The notes under the pieces are model-generated. The model made no database searches, had not been told where the DNA came from, and was given only the letters and a program-made list of their open reading frames with translations. The translations under genes were made by a program, and so were the position numbers. From contig JBOEHJ010000023.1 in NCBI GenBank assembly GCA_050633905.1, positions 62,001 through 126,000 on the forward strand: DNA of 64,000 nucleotides, given 5' to 3'. This document shows, one piece after another, positions 51,038 to 59,591 of this stretch. Positions within the stretch are counted from its first letter, which is position 1. The number at the start of each line of letters is the position of its first letter. The DNA comes from JANQPX01 sp050633905. Its GTDB lineage: Bacteria; Pseudomonadota; Alphaproteobacteria; Geminicoccales; Geminicoccaceae.

Positions 51038-51829
51038 ATGGCCGAACAATCCACAAAACCCATCATCCGTATGGTCGACATCGAAAAGCATTTCGGCTCG
51101 GTCATCGCACTTGCCGGTGTGTCCCTTGATGTCTTTCCCGGCGAATGCCATTGCCTCCTTGGCGATAATGGCGCAGGCAAATCGACCTTCATCAAGACCA
51201 TGTCCGGCGTCCATAAAGCCACCAAGGGTGAGATTTTTTTCGAGGATAAACCGTTAAGCTTCGAAAATCCGCGCGATGCTATCACGGCAGGCATTGCCAC
51301 GGTCTATCAGGACCTAGCCATGATTCCGCTGATGTCGGTGTCTCGAAATTTCTTTATGGGCAATGAGCCGACTAGGCGCGTGCTCGGCATGTCGTTCTAC
51401 GACCACGACTACGCCGATCGGGTGACCATGGAAGAGATGGGGAAGATGGGCATCAATCTGCGTGGGCCGGATCAGGCTGTGGGCACGCTTTCCGGCGGTG
51501 AGCGTCAGACCGTCGCGATTTCCCGCGCCGTCCATTTCGGGGCGAAGGTGCTGATCCTGGATGAGCCAACCTCAGCGCTTGGTGTGCGCCAGACCTCGAA
51601 CGTCTTGGCCACCGTCGACAAGGTGAGAAAGGCAGGCATCGCCGTCGTCTTCATCACCCACAATGTCCGCCATGCGCTCGCCGTTGGCGACCGCTTCACC
51701 GTGCTCAATCGCGGCAAGACACTCGGCACAGCCGAGCGCGGTAATATTATGCCGGAGCAGCTCCAGGAGATGATGGCCGGCGGTCAGGAAATGGCCGAGC
51801 TGGAAGGCTCACTCGGCGGCACGGTCTGA
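51038..51829 (+). CDS. Sugar ABC transporter ATP-binding protein, single domain
   Basis: The 263-residue ATPase is of the simple-sugar importer class. Walker A GDNGAGKST, the signature LSGGERQTVAISRAVHFG and Walker B VLILDEPTSALG are intact. Most ribose-type ATPases (RbsA) are double-length. Here a single domain is used, so it works as a homodimer, as in FrcA-like systems. It starts two bases after the permease stop. There is no gene for a second nucleotide-binding domain. Confidence 0.92.
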   Translation: MAEQSTKPIIRMVDIEKHFGSVIALAGVSLDVFPGECHCLLGDNGAGKSTFIKTMSGVHKATKGEIFFEDKPLSFENPRDAITAGIATVYQDLAMIPLMSVSRNFFMGNEPTRRVLGMSFYDHDYADRVTMEEMGKMGINLRGPDQAVGTLSGGERQTVAISRAVHFGAKVLILDEPTSALGVRQTSNVLATVDKVRKAGIAVVFITHNVRHALAVGDRFTVLNRGKTLGTAERGNIMPEQLQEMMAGGQEMAELEGSLGGTV

Positions 51830-51883
51830 CTTTTCTTGTCGCAAAAAAACCTCTGCTGGCCCCACAAAGCCCCGCTTCCATAT

Positions 51884-51951
51884 CGCCAAACTTGGCCGCA
51901 TACCGTCACTGTCAGCGTCAACGGTGGGCAACCGACTGATGTTGTCATACC
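51884..51951 (-). repeat. Dispersed intergenic repeat, copy 5 (inverted orientation)
   Basis: On the minus strand it starts over the pspF stop (GTATGACAACATCAGTCGG, with TGA as stop). It continues through GGTTGCCCACCGTTG and ends with GGTATGCGGCCAAGTTTGG. The right block is an excellent match to copy 1 and the middle to copy 4. Orientation again follows the preceding gene. Confidence 0.65.
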
Positions 51952-52952
51952 ACTGAAAGACTGTGTTTCCTGATGAGCCCGCGTAATTGATCATAGGTCA
52001 GGTGCAGATATTGGGCGGTGGCTCGCTGGTTATGACGATTTTCGTCGAGCGCGTCCGCAATGAGCTGGCGCTCTATTCGATCCACCTCCTGTTTGTAGTC
52101 GTAGCTGCCGTCCGGCGGTTTGGGGGCTGCAGGCTGCTCCACATTGCCCGTCGACGGCGATGTCCAAGGTGAGATGAAGGGATCGTTGAGGATCTCCTTG
52201 ATCGGTTCGGATGCCTTATCGCCGGTGAGGTGTCGATAGACCGAACGCTCCACTGTATTTCTCAGCTCGCGAACATTGCCTGGCCAGCCATGGGCGAGCA
52301 GAGCGACATAAGCATCATCATGGAATGTTGGCCGGTCCATATCGAGTTCGCGTGCCATGGAGACAGCGAAATGATCAGCGAGAAGTCTGATATCACCTGA
52401 TCGGGCGCGAAGGGGCGGCAGGTGGACGACATCGAACGCGAGGCGATCAAGCAGGTCATGGCGAAAACGGCCAGCTTTTGCTTCGGCAGGCAGATCGGCG
52501 TGGGTCGCTCCGATGATGCGGACATCAACATGCAATGTTCGATCTCCGCCAAGGCGTTCGAACTCCCGATATTCGATCACCCGCAAGAGCTTTTCTTGAA
52601 CGCGCAGGCTGGCCGCTGCGATTTCATCGAGAAATAATGTGCCGCCGTCGGCACGTTCGAACCGGCCCAGGCGACGCTTGGCGGCACCGGTGAAGGCACC
52701 TGCCTCATGGCCGAACAACTCGCTCTCCAGCAGGTCATCGCTGAGTGCAGCGCAATTCAGTGTTACCAAGGGCTGATCCCAGCGACGGGACAAGAAATGC
52801 AGCCTGGCCGCAATCAGCTCCTTGCCAGAACCGCGTTCACCGATCACCAGCACTGGCCGGTCAAGTGGTGCGACACGCGAAACATGGTCTAGCGTCGCGG
52901 CAAAAGCCGGTGCATCGCCAATAAGGTCAGGTAGATCTCGATCCATGGCCAT
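51945..52952 (-). CDS. pspF: PspF-type sigma-54-dependent activator of the phage-shock operon
   Basis: The 335-residue activator has an AAA+ domain without an N-terminal receiver. Walker A GERGSGKEL lies near residues 38-46. The sigma-54 contact loop GAFTGA is at 86-91, Walker B is GGTLFLDEIAAA, and the arginine-finger region is near DLLDRLAFD. The C-terminal Fis-type helix-turn-helix is QRATAQYLHLTYDQLRGLIR. Lacking its own sensor domain, it is normally held by PspA. It is divergent from the small ORF and pspABC, and a sigma-54 promoter is present between them. Confidence 0.93.
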   Translation of the reverse strand: MAMDRDLPDLIGDAPAFAATLDHVSRVAPLDRPVLVIGERGSGKELIAARLHFLSRRWDQPLVTLNCAALSDDLLESELFGHEAGAFTGAAKRRLGRFERADGGTLFLDEIAAASLRVQEKLLRVIEYREFERLGGDRTLHVDVRIIGATHADLPAEAKAGRFRHDLLDRLAFDVVHLPPLRARSGDIRLLADHFAVSMARELDMDRPTFHDDAYVALLAHGWPGNVRELRNTVERSVYRHLTGDKASEPIKEILNDPFISPWTSPSTGNVEQPAAPKPPDGSYDYKQEVDRIERQLIADALDENRHNQRATAQYLHLTYDQLRGLIRKHSLSVV

Positions 52953-53044
52953 CAGATGAGCATGTTAGTAAAATTTACCAGGCCTAGAATACTAACTATT
53001 GGTATTTTTTTCTTTTTATCTCACGAGCGCTGGTCGAATTCTGA

Positions 53045-53073
53045 GATAACCTGATTATTTTCAATAGGTTATC
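53045..53073. promoter_or_regulatory. Inverted repeat GATAACCT-N13-AGGTTATC, candidate PspF-binding site
   Basis: Perfect 8-bp arms are separated by 13 bp, located 16 bp upstream of the sigma-54 -24 element. PspF needs a bound site upstream, though usually farther away, so it may also reflect control of pspF on the other strand. No second copy was seen. Confidence 0.5.
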
Positions 53074-53088
53074 AAGTATCTCGAAGTT

Positions 53089-53105
53089 TGGCACGGTTTT
53101 AGCAA
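53089..53105 (+). promoter_or_regulatory. Sigma-54 promoter of the psp operon
   Basis: TGGCACGGTTTTAGCAA has GG at 53090-53091 and GC at 53102-53103, exactly ten bases between, matching the -24/-12 consensus. Transcription would start near 53115, so the ATG at 53116 would be leaderless and the ATG at 53143 is preferred for the small ORF. It fits the PspF neighbour. Confidence 0.82.
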
Positions 53106-53142
53106 TTAACCATGCATGGATATCACAACATTGGACGAGATC

Positions 53143-53268
53143 ATGTCGACCACATCGCAAGATCGCTATGACTGGGAAACCAGAATGCACCGCTTGATGA
53201 ATGACAGGAGACGTTTTCCCTGGGTCATCTTCGCCGTTGGTTTCGTGCTCGGTGCCTGGATCTTTTAA
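53143..53268 (+). CDS. Small membrane ORF at the head of the psp operon
   Basis: A 41-residue protein from the ATG at 53143 (50 residues from an ATG at 53116), too short for routine gene calling. It has a charged N-terminus (DRYDWETRMHRLMNDRRR) and a single hydrophobic end (FPWVIFAVGFVLGAWIF). It lies between the sigma-54 promoter and pspA. The pspA start follows 14 bp after its TAA. It is likely produced with PspA and could place a helix in the membrane, like other short Psp partners. No family is recognised. Confidence 0.65.
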   Translation: MSTTSQDRYDWETRMHRLMNDRRRFPWVIFAVGFVLGAWIF

Positions 53269-53282
53269 GAAGGAGAAGCGTT

Positions 53283-53960
53283 ATGGGTGTATTTTCTCGC
53301 TTGAGCGACATCGTTAATTCCAACATCACGGCCCTCCTCGACCGTGCCGAGGATCCAGAAAAAATCCTTCGCCTGATCATCCAGGAAATGGAGGATACGT
53401 TGGTCGAGGTGCGCTCCTCCACGGCAAGGCTGATCGCGGATCAAAAAGACATTCGCCGCAAACGTGCCGATTTCGAAACGCGCCAGGTGAAATGGGAGGA
53501 AAAGGCAGAACTCGCGGTCAGCAAGGGCCGGGATGATCTTGCCAAGGGGGCCCTTGCCGCTCGACGCAAAGCCGCTGAGATGGTCGGTATGCTGGATGAG
53601 GAACTCGTTGCACTGGAGCAAAGCCTGGACAAGGCCAATGAGGATCTGGCGCAATTACAGGCCAAGCTCAAGGAAGCCAAGGCCAAGCAGCGCACGCTCG
53701 ATCTGCGGCGTAAGAGCGCGAAGGACCGGCTGCGTGTGCAGCGGCAATTGCATGACGGCCGCCTCGAGGATGCTATGGCTCGTTTCGAGCATTACGAACA
53801 ACGCCTCGATGAGCTCGAATCCGAGGCTGAGGTCTTGGCCATGGGCCAACCTAGAACCTTGAGTGAACAATTCGAGGAGCTGGAGGCGGAAGAGGCCGTC
53901 GAGACAGACTTGGCACGCATCAAGGAGCGCCTGTCGAAAAAGTCGAAGAAGAAGGGCTGA
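53283..53960 (+). CDS. pspA: Phage shock protein A
   Basis: The 225-residue PspA/IM30 coiled-coil protein has MGVFSRLSDIVNSNITALLDRAEDPEK at the N-terminus (amphipathic helix) and IQEMEDTLVEVRSSTARLIAD after it. Long charged helices follow, then ELESEAEVLAMGQPRTLSEQFEEL. PspA binds and holds stressed membranes and, in the resting state, binds PspF to block it. AAGGAGAAG precedes the start. The highly charged C-terminus ends with KKSKKKG. Confidence 0.95.
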   Translation: MGVFSRLSDIVNSNITALLDRAEDPEKILRLIIQEMEDTLVEVRSSTARLIADQKDIRRKRADFETRQVKWEEKAELAVSKGRDDLAKGALAARRKAAEMVGMLDEELVALEQSLDKANEDLAQLQAKLKEAKAKQRTLDLRRKSAKDRLRVQRQLHDGRLEDAMARFEHYEQRLDELESEAEVLAMGQPRTLSEQFEELEAEEAVETDLARIKERLSKKSKKKG

Positions 53961-54008
53961 TCGTCATTTTAGGATCGAGGCACGAGGCGCTTTAAGGAGA
54001 AACTTGGG

Positions 54009-54251
54009 ATGGACAATTTTGGCGAGCTCATTGCACTGGTCGCCGTCTCGCTGATATTCGGTCTGGTCGCCCCGCTCGCGATCGTCATGCACTACTTCAC
54101 GCGTTGGCGGACAAACAAAGGTTTGTCCGCCGACGACGAACGCCTGCTCGACGATCTATGGCGTACAGCTCAGACCTTGGAGCAGCGTATCGAAACCATG
54201 GAGACCATCTTGACGCGCGACATGCCAGAAGGGAGGGGACGCGATGACTAA
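54009..54251 (+). CDS. pspB: Phage shock protein B
   Basis: The 80-residue protein has one N-terminal membrane helix (LIALVAVSLIFGLVAPLAIVM) and a C-terminal coiled segment (LLDDLWRTAQTLEQRIETME), exactly as in PspB. With PspC it relays membrane stress so PspA releases PspF. AAGGAG precedes the ATG. It overlaps the pspC start by eight bases. Confidence 0.9.
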   Translation: MDNFGELIALVAVSLIFGLVAPLAIVMHYFTRWRTNKGLSADDERLLDDLWRTAQTLEQRIETMETILTRDMPEGRGRDD

Positions 54252-54690
54252 GCACCACCACCATCATCATCACCACTATCATCACGACGCCGGCCGGACG
54301 AACGGCAAGCCATCACCCAATCCCCACCGGCTCTATCGAGGGCGAAGGCGCATGATCGGCGGTGTTTGCGCCGGCATCGCTGCCTATTTCGGCTGGCGTG
54401 TCTTCTTGGTTCGACTGATTGCCGTCATCGGGCTGTTCACATTCACGCCAGCTGCCATATTCACCTATCTCGCCATCTGGTGGTTTATGCCGACCCGTCC
54501 GAACAAACGGCTATACGCGACCGACGAGGAGGAGCGTTTCTGGCGTAACGTCTCAACGCGCCCACGGATAACTCTCTCCGAATTGCGCCACAAATTCCGC
54601 GGCCTTGAGGGTCGTCTCGCCGACATGGAACGTATCGTGACCTCAGAAGACTACCAGCTCCAAAAACAATTCCGCGATCTGGAAGGCTAG
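54244..54690 (+). CDS. pspC: Phage shock protein C with a native N-terminal histidine run
   Basis: The 148-residue protein has the PspC domain: RLYRGRRRMIGGVCAGIAAYFGW, then two hydrophobic stretches (VFLVRLIAVIGLFTF and AIFTYLAIWWFMP). The C-terminal helix is FRGLEGRLADMERIVTSEDY. Unusually the N-terminus reads MTKHHHHHHHHYHHDAGR, eight consecutive histidines plus more. GGGAGGGG precedes the ATG. The histidine run would face the cytoplasm and could bind metal such as zinc, nickel or copper. Confidence 0.9.
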   Translation: MTKHHHHHHHHYHHDAGRTNGKPSPNPHRLYRGRRRMIGGVCAGIAAYFGWRVFLVRLIAVIGLFTFTPAAIFTYLAIWWFMPTRPNKRLYATDEEERFWRNVSTRPRITLSELRHKFRGLEGRLADMERIVTSEDYQLQKQFRDLEG

Positions 54691-54789
54691 TAGCATGGCC
54701 ACATCATTGTTTTGCCTCTGCATATGCGCCCAAGTTCATGGCGGTCAAGGCGGGGATATTCTTATCGAAGGCTGACCGAACGAGCAGCT
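54691..54789 (+). repeat. Dispersed intergenic repeat, copy 6
   Basis: It starts on the base after the pspC stop: TAGCATGGCCACATCATTG. A shortened middle leads to CATATGCGCCCAAGTTC (right block), and the tail ACGAGCAGCT (54780-54789) matches copy 1 (ACGAGCAGACT). It fills the whole gap between the convergent pspC and polB genes. Confidence 0.65.
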
Positions 54790-54793
54790 ATCC

Positions 54794-57112
54794 TCAACCG
54801 GAAAACAGCTCCAGCTGCGATCCGGTCACAGCATCGAAACTGCTGTTGACGAAGCCAAGAATTCCATCGGCGACTGGTGCCAACTGACGCCGCTCGTAAT
54901 GTCGATAATCAGGCTCCGGGATCTCATCGACCACTGGCTCCGGACCATGCCGGGTAATGACATAGCGAACCCAGCGTCCGGGCTGATCAAGTTTTCGCGC
55001 CGCTTGAACGTGGGGGGGAACGTTACGCGTGTAGTCCTTGAGTTGCCGGCGCAGTCTTTTTCGATAGACGAGTTCCTCATCCAGCCTGCCCGCCCAAAGG
55101 TCGCGCAAGGTGTCGCGAAGATAAGCTTCAAACGGATGATTCAGGAAGATTAGGCGATAAAGTTCCCTTTGAAAGCGCCGTGCCAAAGGGGTCCAATCGG
55201 TACGCACACTTTCCAGACCTTTGAAAACGAGATCCAAATCGCCATCCGATGTTCGGACCAGTCCGGCATAGCGTTTCTTGCTGCCGGTCTCAGCACCTCG
55301 GATAGTTGGCATCAGGAAACGGATGAAATGGGTTTCGAATTCGATATCCAGGAAGGATTCGAGGCGAAATTCCTTGGTGAGGTGTTGCCGCCACCATGCG
55401 TTTAGTTCCTGCGCAAGCGCCCTGCCCTGTGCTTTGATATCAGCCTCATCACCTGGATTGTTCGGCAGAATAAAGAGCGAGTCTGTATCGCCGTAGATCA
55501 CTTTGTGACCAAGCCCTTCAATCACCTCCTGGCTCCTTTGAATAATCTCGTGACCGCGACGGGTGATACTGCTGGTCAAACGGTGATCGAGGAACCGGCA
55601 GCCGGTCGCGCCGAGCACGCCGTAAAGTGAGTTCATCAGAATTTTCACGGCTTGAGAAAGGGCGGCATGCTCATCGGCCTTGGCTCGATCCCTCACCGCC
55701 CAAAGATCTGCAACGAGTTCGGGCAGGATGGCCTGCTGCCGTGAGAAGCTGGCACCTTCAAAGCCCGGCACTGGATCATCGCCCGGCTGAACCAGGGCAA
55801 GAGGGTCAATCCGAAAAGTGCGGATGATGCTCGGATAGAGACTCTTGAAGTCCAGCAACAGGACGTTGTCATAGAGACCGGGTTTCGAATCGATGACATA
55901 GCCGCCAGGGCTGCTGCCATAGGGTTTGACATCGTCGACATCGAGGGCGACGTAGCCGGCACGATGTAGCCTCGGCAGATAGAGGTGGTCAACGGCAGCA
56001 ACCGAACCACCGTAGCGGTCCATGGCAAGACCGGTGGCAGCAGCACGCTCCCGGGCAAAGGCCAAGAGATTGGCTTTGGCGAAGATATCGAGAACGAGAC
56101 GGCAGTCTTCGAGATTGTAGGCTGCAAGGGCGATCGGATCATCCCGATACATCCGCCGGATTTCCTCCAGCCGCTGGCTTGGATTCTTCATCGCCTTGCC
56201 CCGGCCGAGAAGTTCCTTGGCGACGACATCCAGTTCGAAGGTTTCAAAGGACCAAAATCCAGCGCGCAAAAGCTCGATGCCATCCAGAGCAACACGCCCG
56301 GGAATGCGTGCAACCACGACACCGCGCGATGTGTCGGGCTGCAAGATCGCCGCGCGCTCGCCACCCCGGCCAAGGGCAAAAGGCACGCCCAATTCGGCGC
56401 ATTTTCGCTGTAAAAAATCAAGATCAAAACCAGCGACATTCCAGCCGAGGAGTAGATCCGGATCTGCCTGCTTCAGCCAATCGAAGAAGCGCGCGAGCAG
56501 CGTCCTCTCATCATCGCACCAAGTGATCGGCAGATCTGTCGGTGTTTCTCTCGGATGTGCTGCGATGAACACCATCGCGTCATCCGACGAGGCAACGGCG
56601 ATCGAATAGAGGGCACCCTTCAGCCCCTCGGTTTCGATGTCGATCGAGACATGACGAAGCGCAACGTCGCTGTCATCACGAGCAAGCCTGGCGTTTCGAT
56701 ACTCGACATAGCCATCTTGCTGCACCGGCATTCCTTGAACGCTGCAAGCGCCGGTAATAAAACGCTCCATCAAATAGCGGTCGCTCGGTTTGACATCCGA
56801 TTCGAACAGCTGAATGCCCTTTGCGCGTAAGAGACGTTTGGTGTCCAGTAGATCGCGCTGGCGTTTGAAATAGAGGCCATCGACCCTCTCGCCCTTCAGA
56901 TTGCAGAGCTCAAGCGTTCGGCGCTCGACGGCGATATTTCGAACCCAGTCACTGAGGTCGACGTCCCACCTTAGGAAGCAGACGGCTTCCTGATCCGTGA
57001 TGACCACCCGCACGGGACCTGCCGCCGAAGCGATCCAGTAAACGAGCTCCAATCCATGGCCGCGATCTCGCCATTGTCGGGTCAAAAGAAATCCGCGGGT
57101 CAACTCGGTCAA
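54794..57112 (-). CDS. polB: DNA polymerase II (family B)
   Basis: The 772-residue polymerase, close to the E. coli length (783), has 3'-5' exonuclease motif SIDIETEG. The polymerase motif A is LLLDFKSLYPSIIRTF, motif B is QAVKILMNSLYGVLG, and motif C is YGDTDSLF. It is used in replication restart and lesion tolerance. The start is a TTG (57112) with AGGAGAG nine bases upstream. It is alone in its transcription unit. No LexA box was recognised in its upstream region. Confidence 0.93.
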   Translation of the reverse strand: MTELTRGFLLTRQWRDRGHGLELVYWIASAAGPVRVVITDQEAVCFLRWDVDLSDWVRNIAVERRTLELCNLKGERVDGLYFKRQRDLLDTKRLLRAKGIQLFESDVKPSDRYLMERFITGACSVQGMPVQQDGYVEYRNARLARDDSDVALRHVSIDIETEGLKGALYSIAVASSDDAMVFIAAHPRETPTDLPITWCDDERTLLARFFDWLKQADPDLLLGWNVAGFDLDFLQRKCAELGVPFALGRGGERAAILQPDTSRGVVVARIPGRVALDGIELLRAGFWSFETFELDVVAKELLGRGKAMKNPSQRLEEIRRMYRDDPIALAAYNLEDCRLVLDIFAKANLLAFARERAAATGLAMDRYGGSVAAVDHLYLPRLHRAGYVALDVDDVKPYGSSPGGYVIDSKPGLYDNVLLLDFKSLYPSIIRTFRIDPLALVQPGDDPVPGFEGASFSRQQAILPELVADLWAVRDRAKADEHAALSQAVKILMNSLYGVLGATGCRFLDHRLTSSITRRGHEIIQRSQEVIEGLGHKVIYGDTDSLFILPNNPGDEADIKAQGRALAQELNAWWRQHLTKEFRLESFLDIEFETHFIRFLMPTIRGAETGSKKRYAGLVRTSDGDLDLVFKGLESVRTDWTPLARRFQRELYRLIFLNHPFEAYLRDTLRDLWAGRLDEELVYRKRLRRQLKDYTRNVPPHVQAARKLDQPGRWVRYVITRHGPEPVVDEIPEPDYRHYERRQLAPVADGILGFVNSSFDAVTGSQLELFSG

Positions 57113-57276
57113 GTCCGTGATCTCTCCTGATACCGGTCAGCACCGTCTGGGCATGGTGCCTGCAACACCGGCATTAGTGCCCTAACCTCATATCACGTTT
57201 TCGCTCGATACCCGATACACGCTCATGAAGGCTCTGCCAGAGGACAGTTTTTTGGTAAGGAGCCGGAACAGTATCA

Positions 57277-58830
57277 TTATAAGTCGAAGGCCGCGCGCTC
57301 CTCCTTGCTCAGTGCTTGCAACAGCCCCTGCTCCCAATCCAGATATTGGCGCGATGCGTCGAGGTCGCCATCATGACGGCCATGGGCAAAACTTGTGACA
57401 TCGATCGCCGTCGACAGCGGCAAGGGGTTGCTTGTTTCGATAGATGCCCCGGAGTCGCTGAGCGCTTGGAAGCCACCTTTGACGAGGGCAAAATTTTTAT
57501 GGCCGAGATGAAGGAGTTCGCGCGCGCCAATGTTCACTTCATGCTCTTCATCGCCGATCAACAGCAGGCGATCCCAGTTGGCAAAAGCACTAAGGTTCGG
57601 GCGTATGGTCCAAAATGAACCCGCCACATGACCCGACGCATAACGCCAGGATCGACGTAGGTCGAGAAGGCACGCAGCATCTCGGACCATCTCTGTGAGA
57701 GCGTCCGCGGCGTCGATCTCGTCAAAGGAAAGCGATGGTGCCACTGGATAGTCTGGCACCGGAATGGCGCGAAGCCGATCGTCAATCCTGGTAATGTGGA
57801 CGTCTAAGCCAAGAGCGCGCAACCAAAAGGCGGCCAAAGCGGCACGGAGGCCAAGATCGTCGGCCAGTACCACCCTTGCATGCCGAACGCCGACCCAGCG
57901 ATCGGTCGCCTGGACGAGTTGCCCGGACCAGACATGGGTGAAGGCGGCAAGCGGATCGTCGTTGGCCTCGTCACTCGATCGCACATCAAAAAGATACGTT
58001 GTTCGTGTCTCGTCTTCGAGGAAGGTGGCGACATCGGACGACCCGATTAGGGAAAGACTTTCTGCGTCGATCAGTGCTTCAGCGCGCGTGCGGGTTTTCC
58101 CCGCGTTGTCACCGTCCAGTTCGGGAAGCGCTCCTGGCGCCGCCCCTCGCTTCAAATCGAGCCCGGCAAGCGCCCAGCCCTGGGTGCCATTTTCAAGCGC
58201 GTAGATCTCTCGCGACGGTGCGATCTGGGCAAGGCTGAGTGCGCCGATGATGCCGCGCGTTCGACCAGCGCAGGTGATGACGATTGGTTCTTCCGGTCGA
58301 AGCGCAGGGAGCCGGTGAGCAATCTCACCATTGGGAAGGCAGGCGGCGCCAGGCACGGTCATCTTTTGGAATTCAACAGGCGGACGGCAATCGAAGAATG
58401 AAATTTTTCGGTTTTCGCGCTGCCATCTGGCGAGTGTTTCAGGCTGGATCGTTTTCGGATGAAAGCGCGCCTCGGCAAGTTCGCCCAGGGTCTTGGAAGG
58501 GACATTGACGCCCTTGAACAGCGTGAGGCCGGCATCGGCCCAAGCGGGAGCGCCCCCCTCGACGATAGCGATGTCACGATACCCCATTGAAGCGAGCGTC
58601 TCGGCCCCGGCTTCAGCGACACCATCACCGTCATCGATCAGGATGAGCGACGTGCTCAGCCGTGGCACGAAGACGCCGATATGCGTTTCCAGGCTGCTAT
58701 AGGGAACCGGCACGGCAAAGAGCGGGTGACCTTCGGAAAAAGGGCCGGCTTCGCGAAGATCGAGAAAAGCAGTTTCGCCGTCGCCAAGGATCTGGCGATT
58801 CGCATCGTTGGCTCGCATCTTTCTCATCAT
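57277..58830 (-). CDS. Four-module rhodanese-domain protein with one catalytic cysteine
   Basis: The protein has 517 residues from the ATG at 58830, which overlaps the stop of the TSUP permease gene (ATGA). I read four rhodanese-like modules, near residues 1-120, 130-245, 260-385 and 390-500. Only the second has the active-site loop with Cys (ITCAGRTRG). The others show LILIDDGDG, VVLADDLGL and LLLIGDEEH in its place. That suggests sulfur transfer at one site, with the others structural or binding. Coupling to a TSUP exporter points to sulfite, thiosulfate or sulfane sulfur handling. Confidence 0.83.
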   Translation of the reverse strand: MMRKMRANDANRQILGDGETAFLDLREAGPFSEGHPLFAVPVPYSSLETHIGVFVPRLSTSLILIDDGDGVAEAGAETLASMGYRDIAIVEGGAPAWADAGLTLFKGVNVPSKTLGELAEARFHPKTIQPETLARWQRENRKISFFDCRPPVEFQKMTVPGAACLPNGEIAHRLPALRPEEPIVITCAGRTRGIIGALSLAQIAPSREIYALENGTQGWALAGLDLKRGAAPGALPELDGDNAGKTRTRAEALIDAESLSLIGSSDVATFLEDETRTTYLFDVRSSDEANDDPLAAFTHVWSGQLVQATDRWVGVRHARVVLADDLGLRAALAAFWLRALGLDVHITRIDDRLRAIPVPDYPVAPSLSFDEIDAADALTEMVRDAACLLDLRRSWRYASGHVAGSFWTIRPNLSAFANWDRLLLIGDEEHEVNIGARELLHLGHKNFALVKGGFQALSDSGASIETSNPLPLSTAIDVTSFAHGRHDGDLDASRQYLDWEQGLLQALSKEERAAFDL

Positions 58831-59591
58831 GTTCGGACCGCACCCCAGATCAATGATGCGCCACCGATGATGATCAGCGCTTCGATAAAGGCGGTGTGTA
58901 GCTTGATGGAAGTGCGCCGCACCAGCCAGGCGCCGGCCCAAGTCCCAGGCACCGTGCAAAGCCCCATCACAACCGCCAGCAAAAACAGCTGCAGGGACAG
59001 GGCATCAAGTGTTCCGAAAAAAATCACCTTGGCGAGATTGACCAGCACCGCGATCGCGCCGTCGGTTGCCAGCAAAGCAGGTCCCGCAAGGCCGAGGCCC
59101 ATCAGAAGCGGGATCACCAACATGCCAGCACCAACGATGACCGAGGAGAGGAAACCGAACACGCCGGAGACCGCGACGATCTGCGGGCGCGTGGGGGTGA
59201 CCTTCTGCTTATCGATCAAGCGGCGCAACGGGATCGAGGCGATCAGCATGAGGCCGAGTAGCAGCTGCACCATAGCGCCTTCAAGCCGCACATAAACGAG
59301 TGCTCCCAACGCCGACATCGGAACCGCAACGCCCGCAATCAGGCCAACGCGTTCCAGCTTCAACCCATCCCGGTAAAACCAAACGCGGCTTGCATTGTTG
59401 ATCAGCATCAACACCGAGATCACGGGGATAACAGCCTTCGCTCCAATAATCGGCGTGATGAACAACGTCACAATCATGCCCGCCCCCATCCCGGAAACGC
59501 TCCCAAGAACAGCCGCGACAAAGCAAACCAACACCCCCAAAGCCATCGTCGACGGCGCAAGCCCAACAATCGAAGTTTCCATCAGCGGCAT
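58827..59591 (-). CDS. TSUP (TauE/SafE) family permease
   Basis: The 254-residue membrane protein has about eight helices. The duplicated TSUP motif GSVSGMGAGMIVTLFI is near the start and SSVIVGAGMLVIPLLMGLGL mid-way. TSUP proteins export or import sulfite, sulfoacetate and related organosulfur compounds. The start is uncertain: ATG 59591 and ATG 59582 are both possible, and the region upstream of it is a copy of the dispersed repeat. Its stop overlaps the rhodanese gene. The two are probably a sulfur-handling pair. Confidence 0.83.
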   Translation of the reverse strand: MPLMETSIVGLAPSTMALGVLVCFVAAVLGSVSGMGAGMIVTLFITPIIGAKAVIPVISVLMLINNASRVWFYRDGLKLERVGLIAGVAVPMSALGALVYVRLEGAMVQLLLGLMLIASIPLRRLIDKQKVTPTRPQIVAVSGVFGFLSSVIVGAGMLVIPLLMGLGLAGPALLATDGAIAVLVNLAKVIFFGTLDALSLQLFLLAVVMGLCTVPGTWAGAWLVRRTSIKLHTAFIEALIIIGGASLIWGAVRT

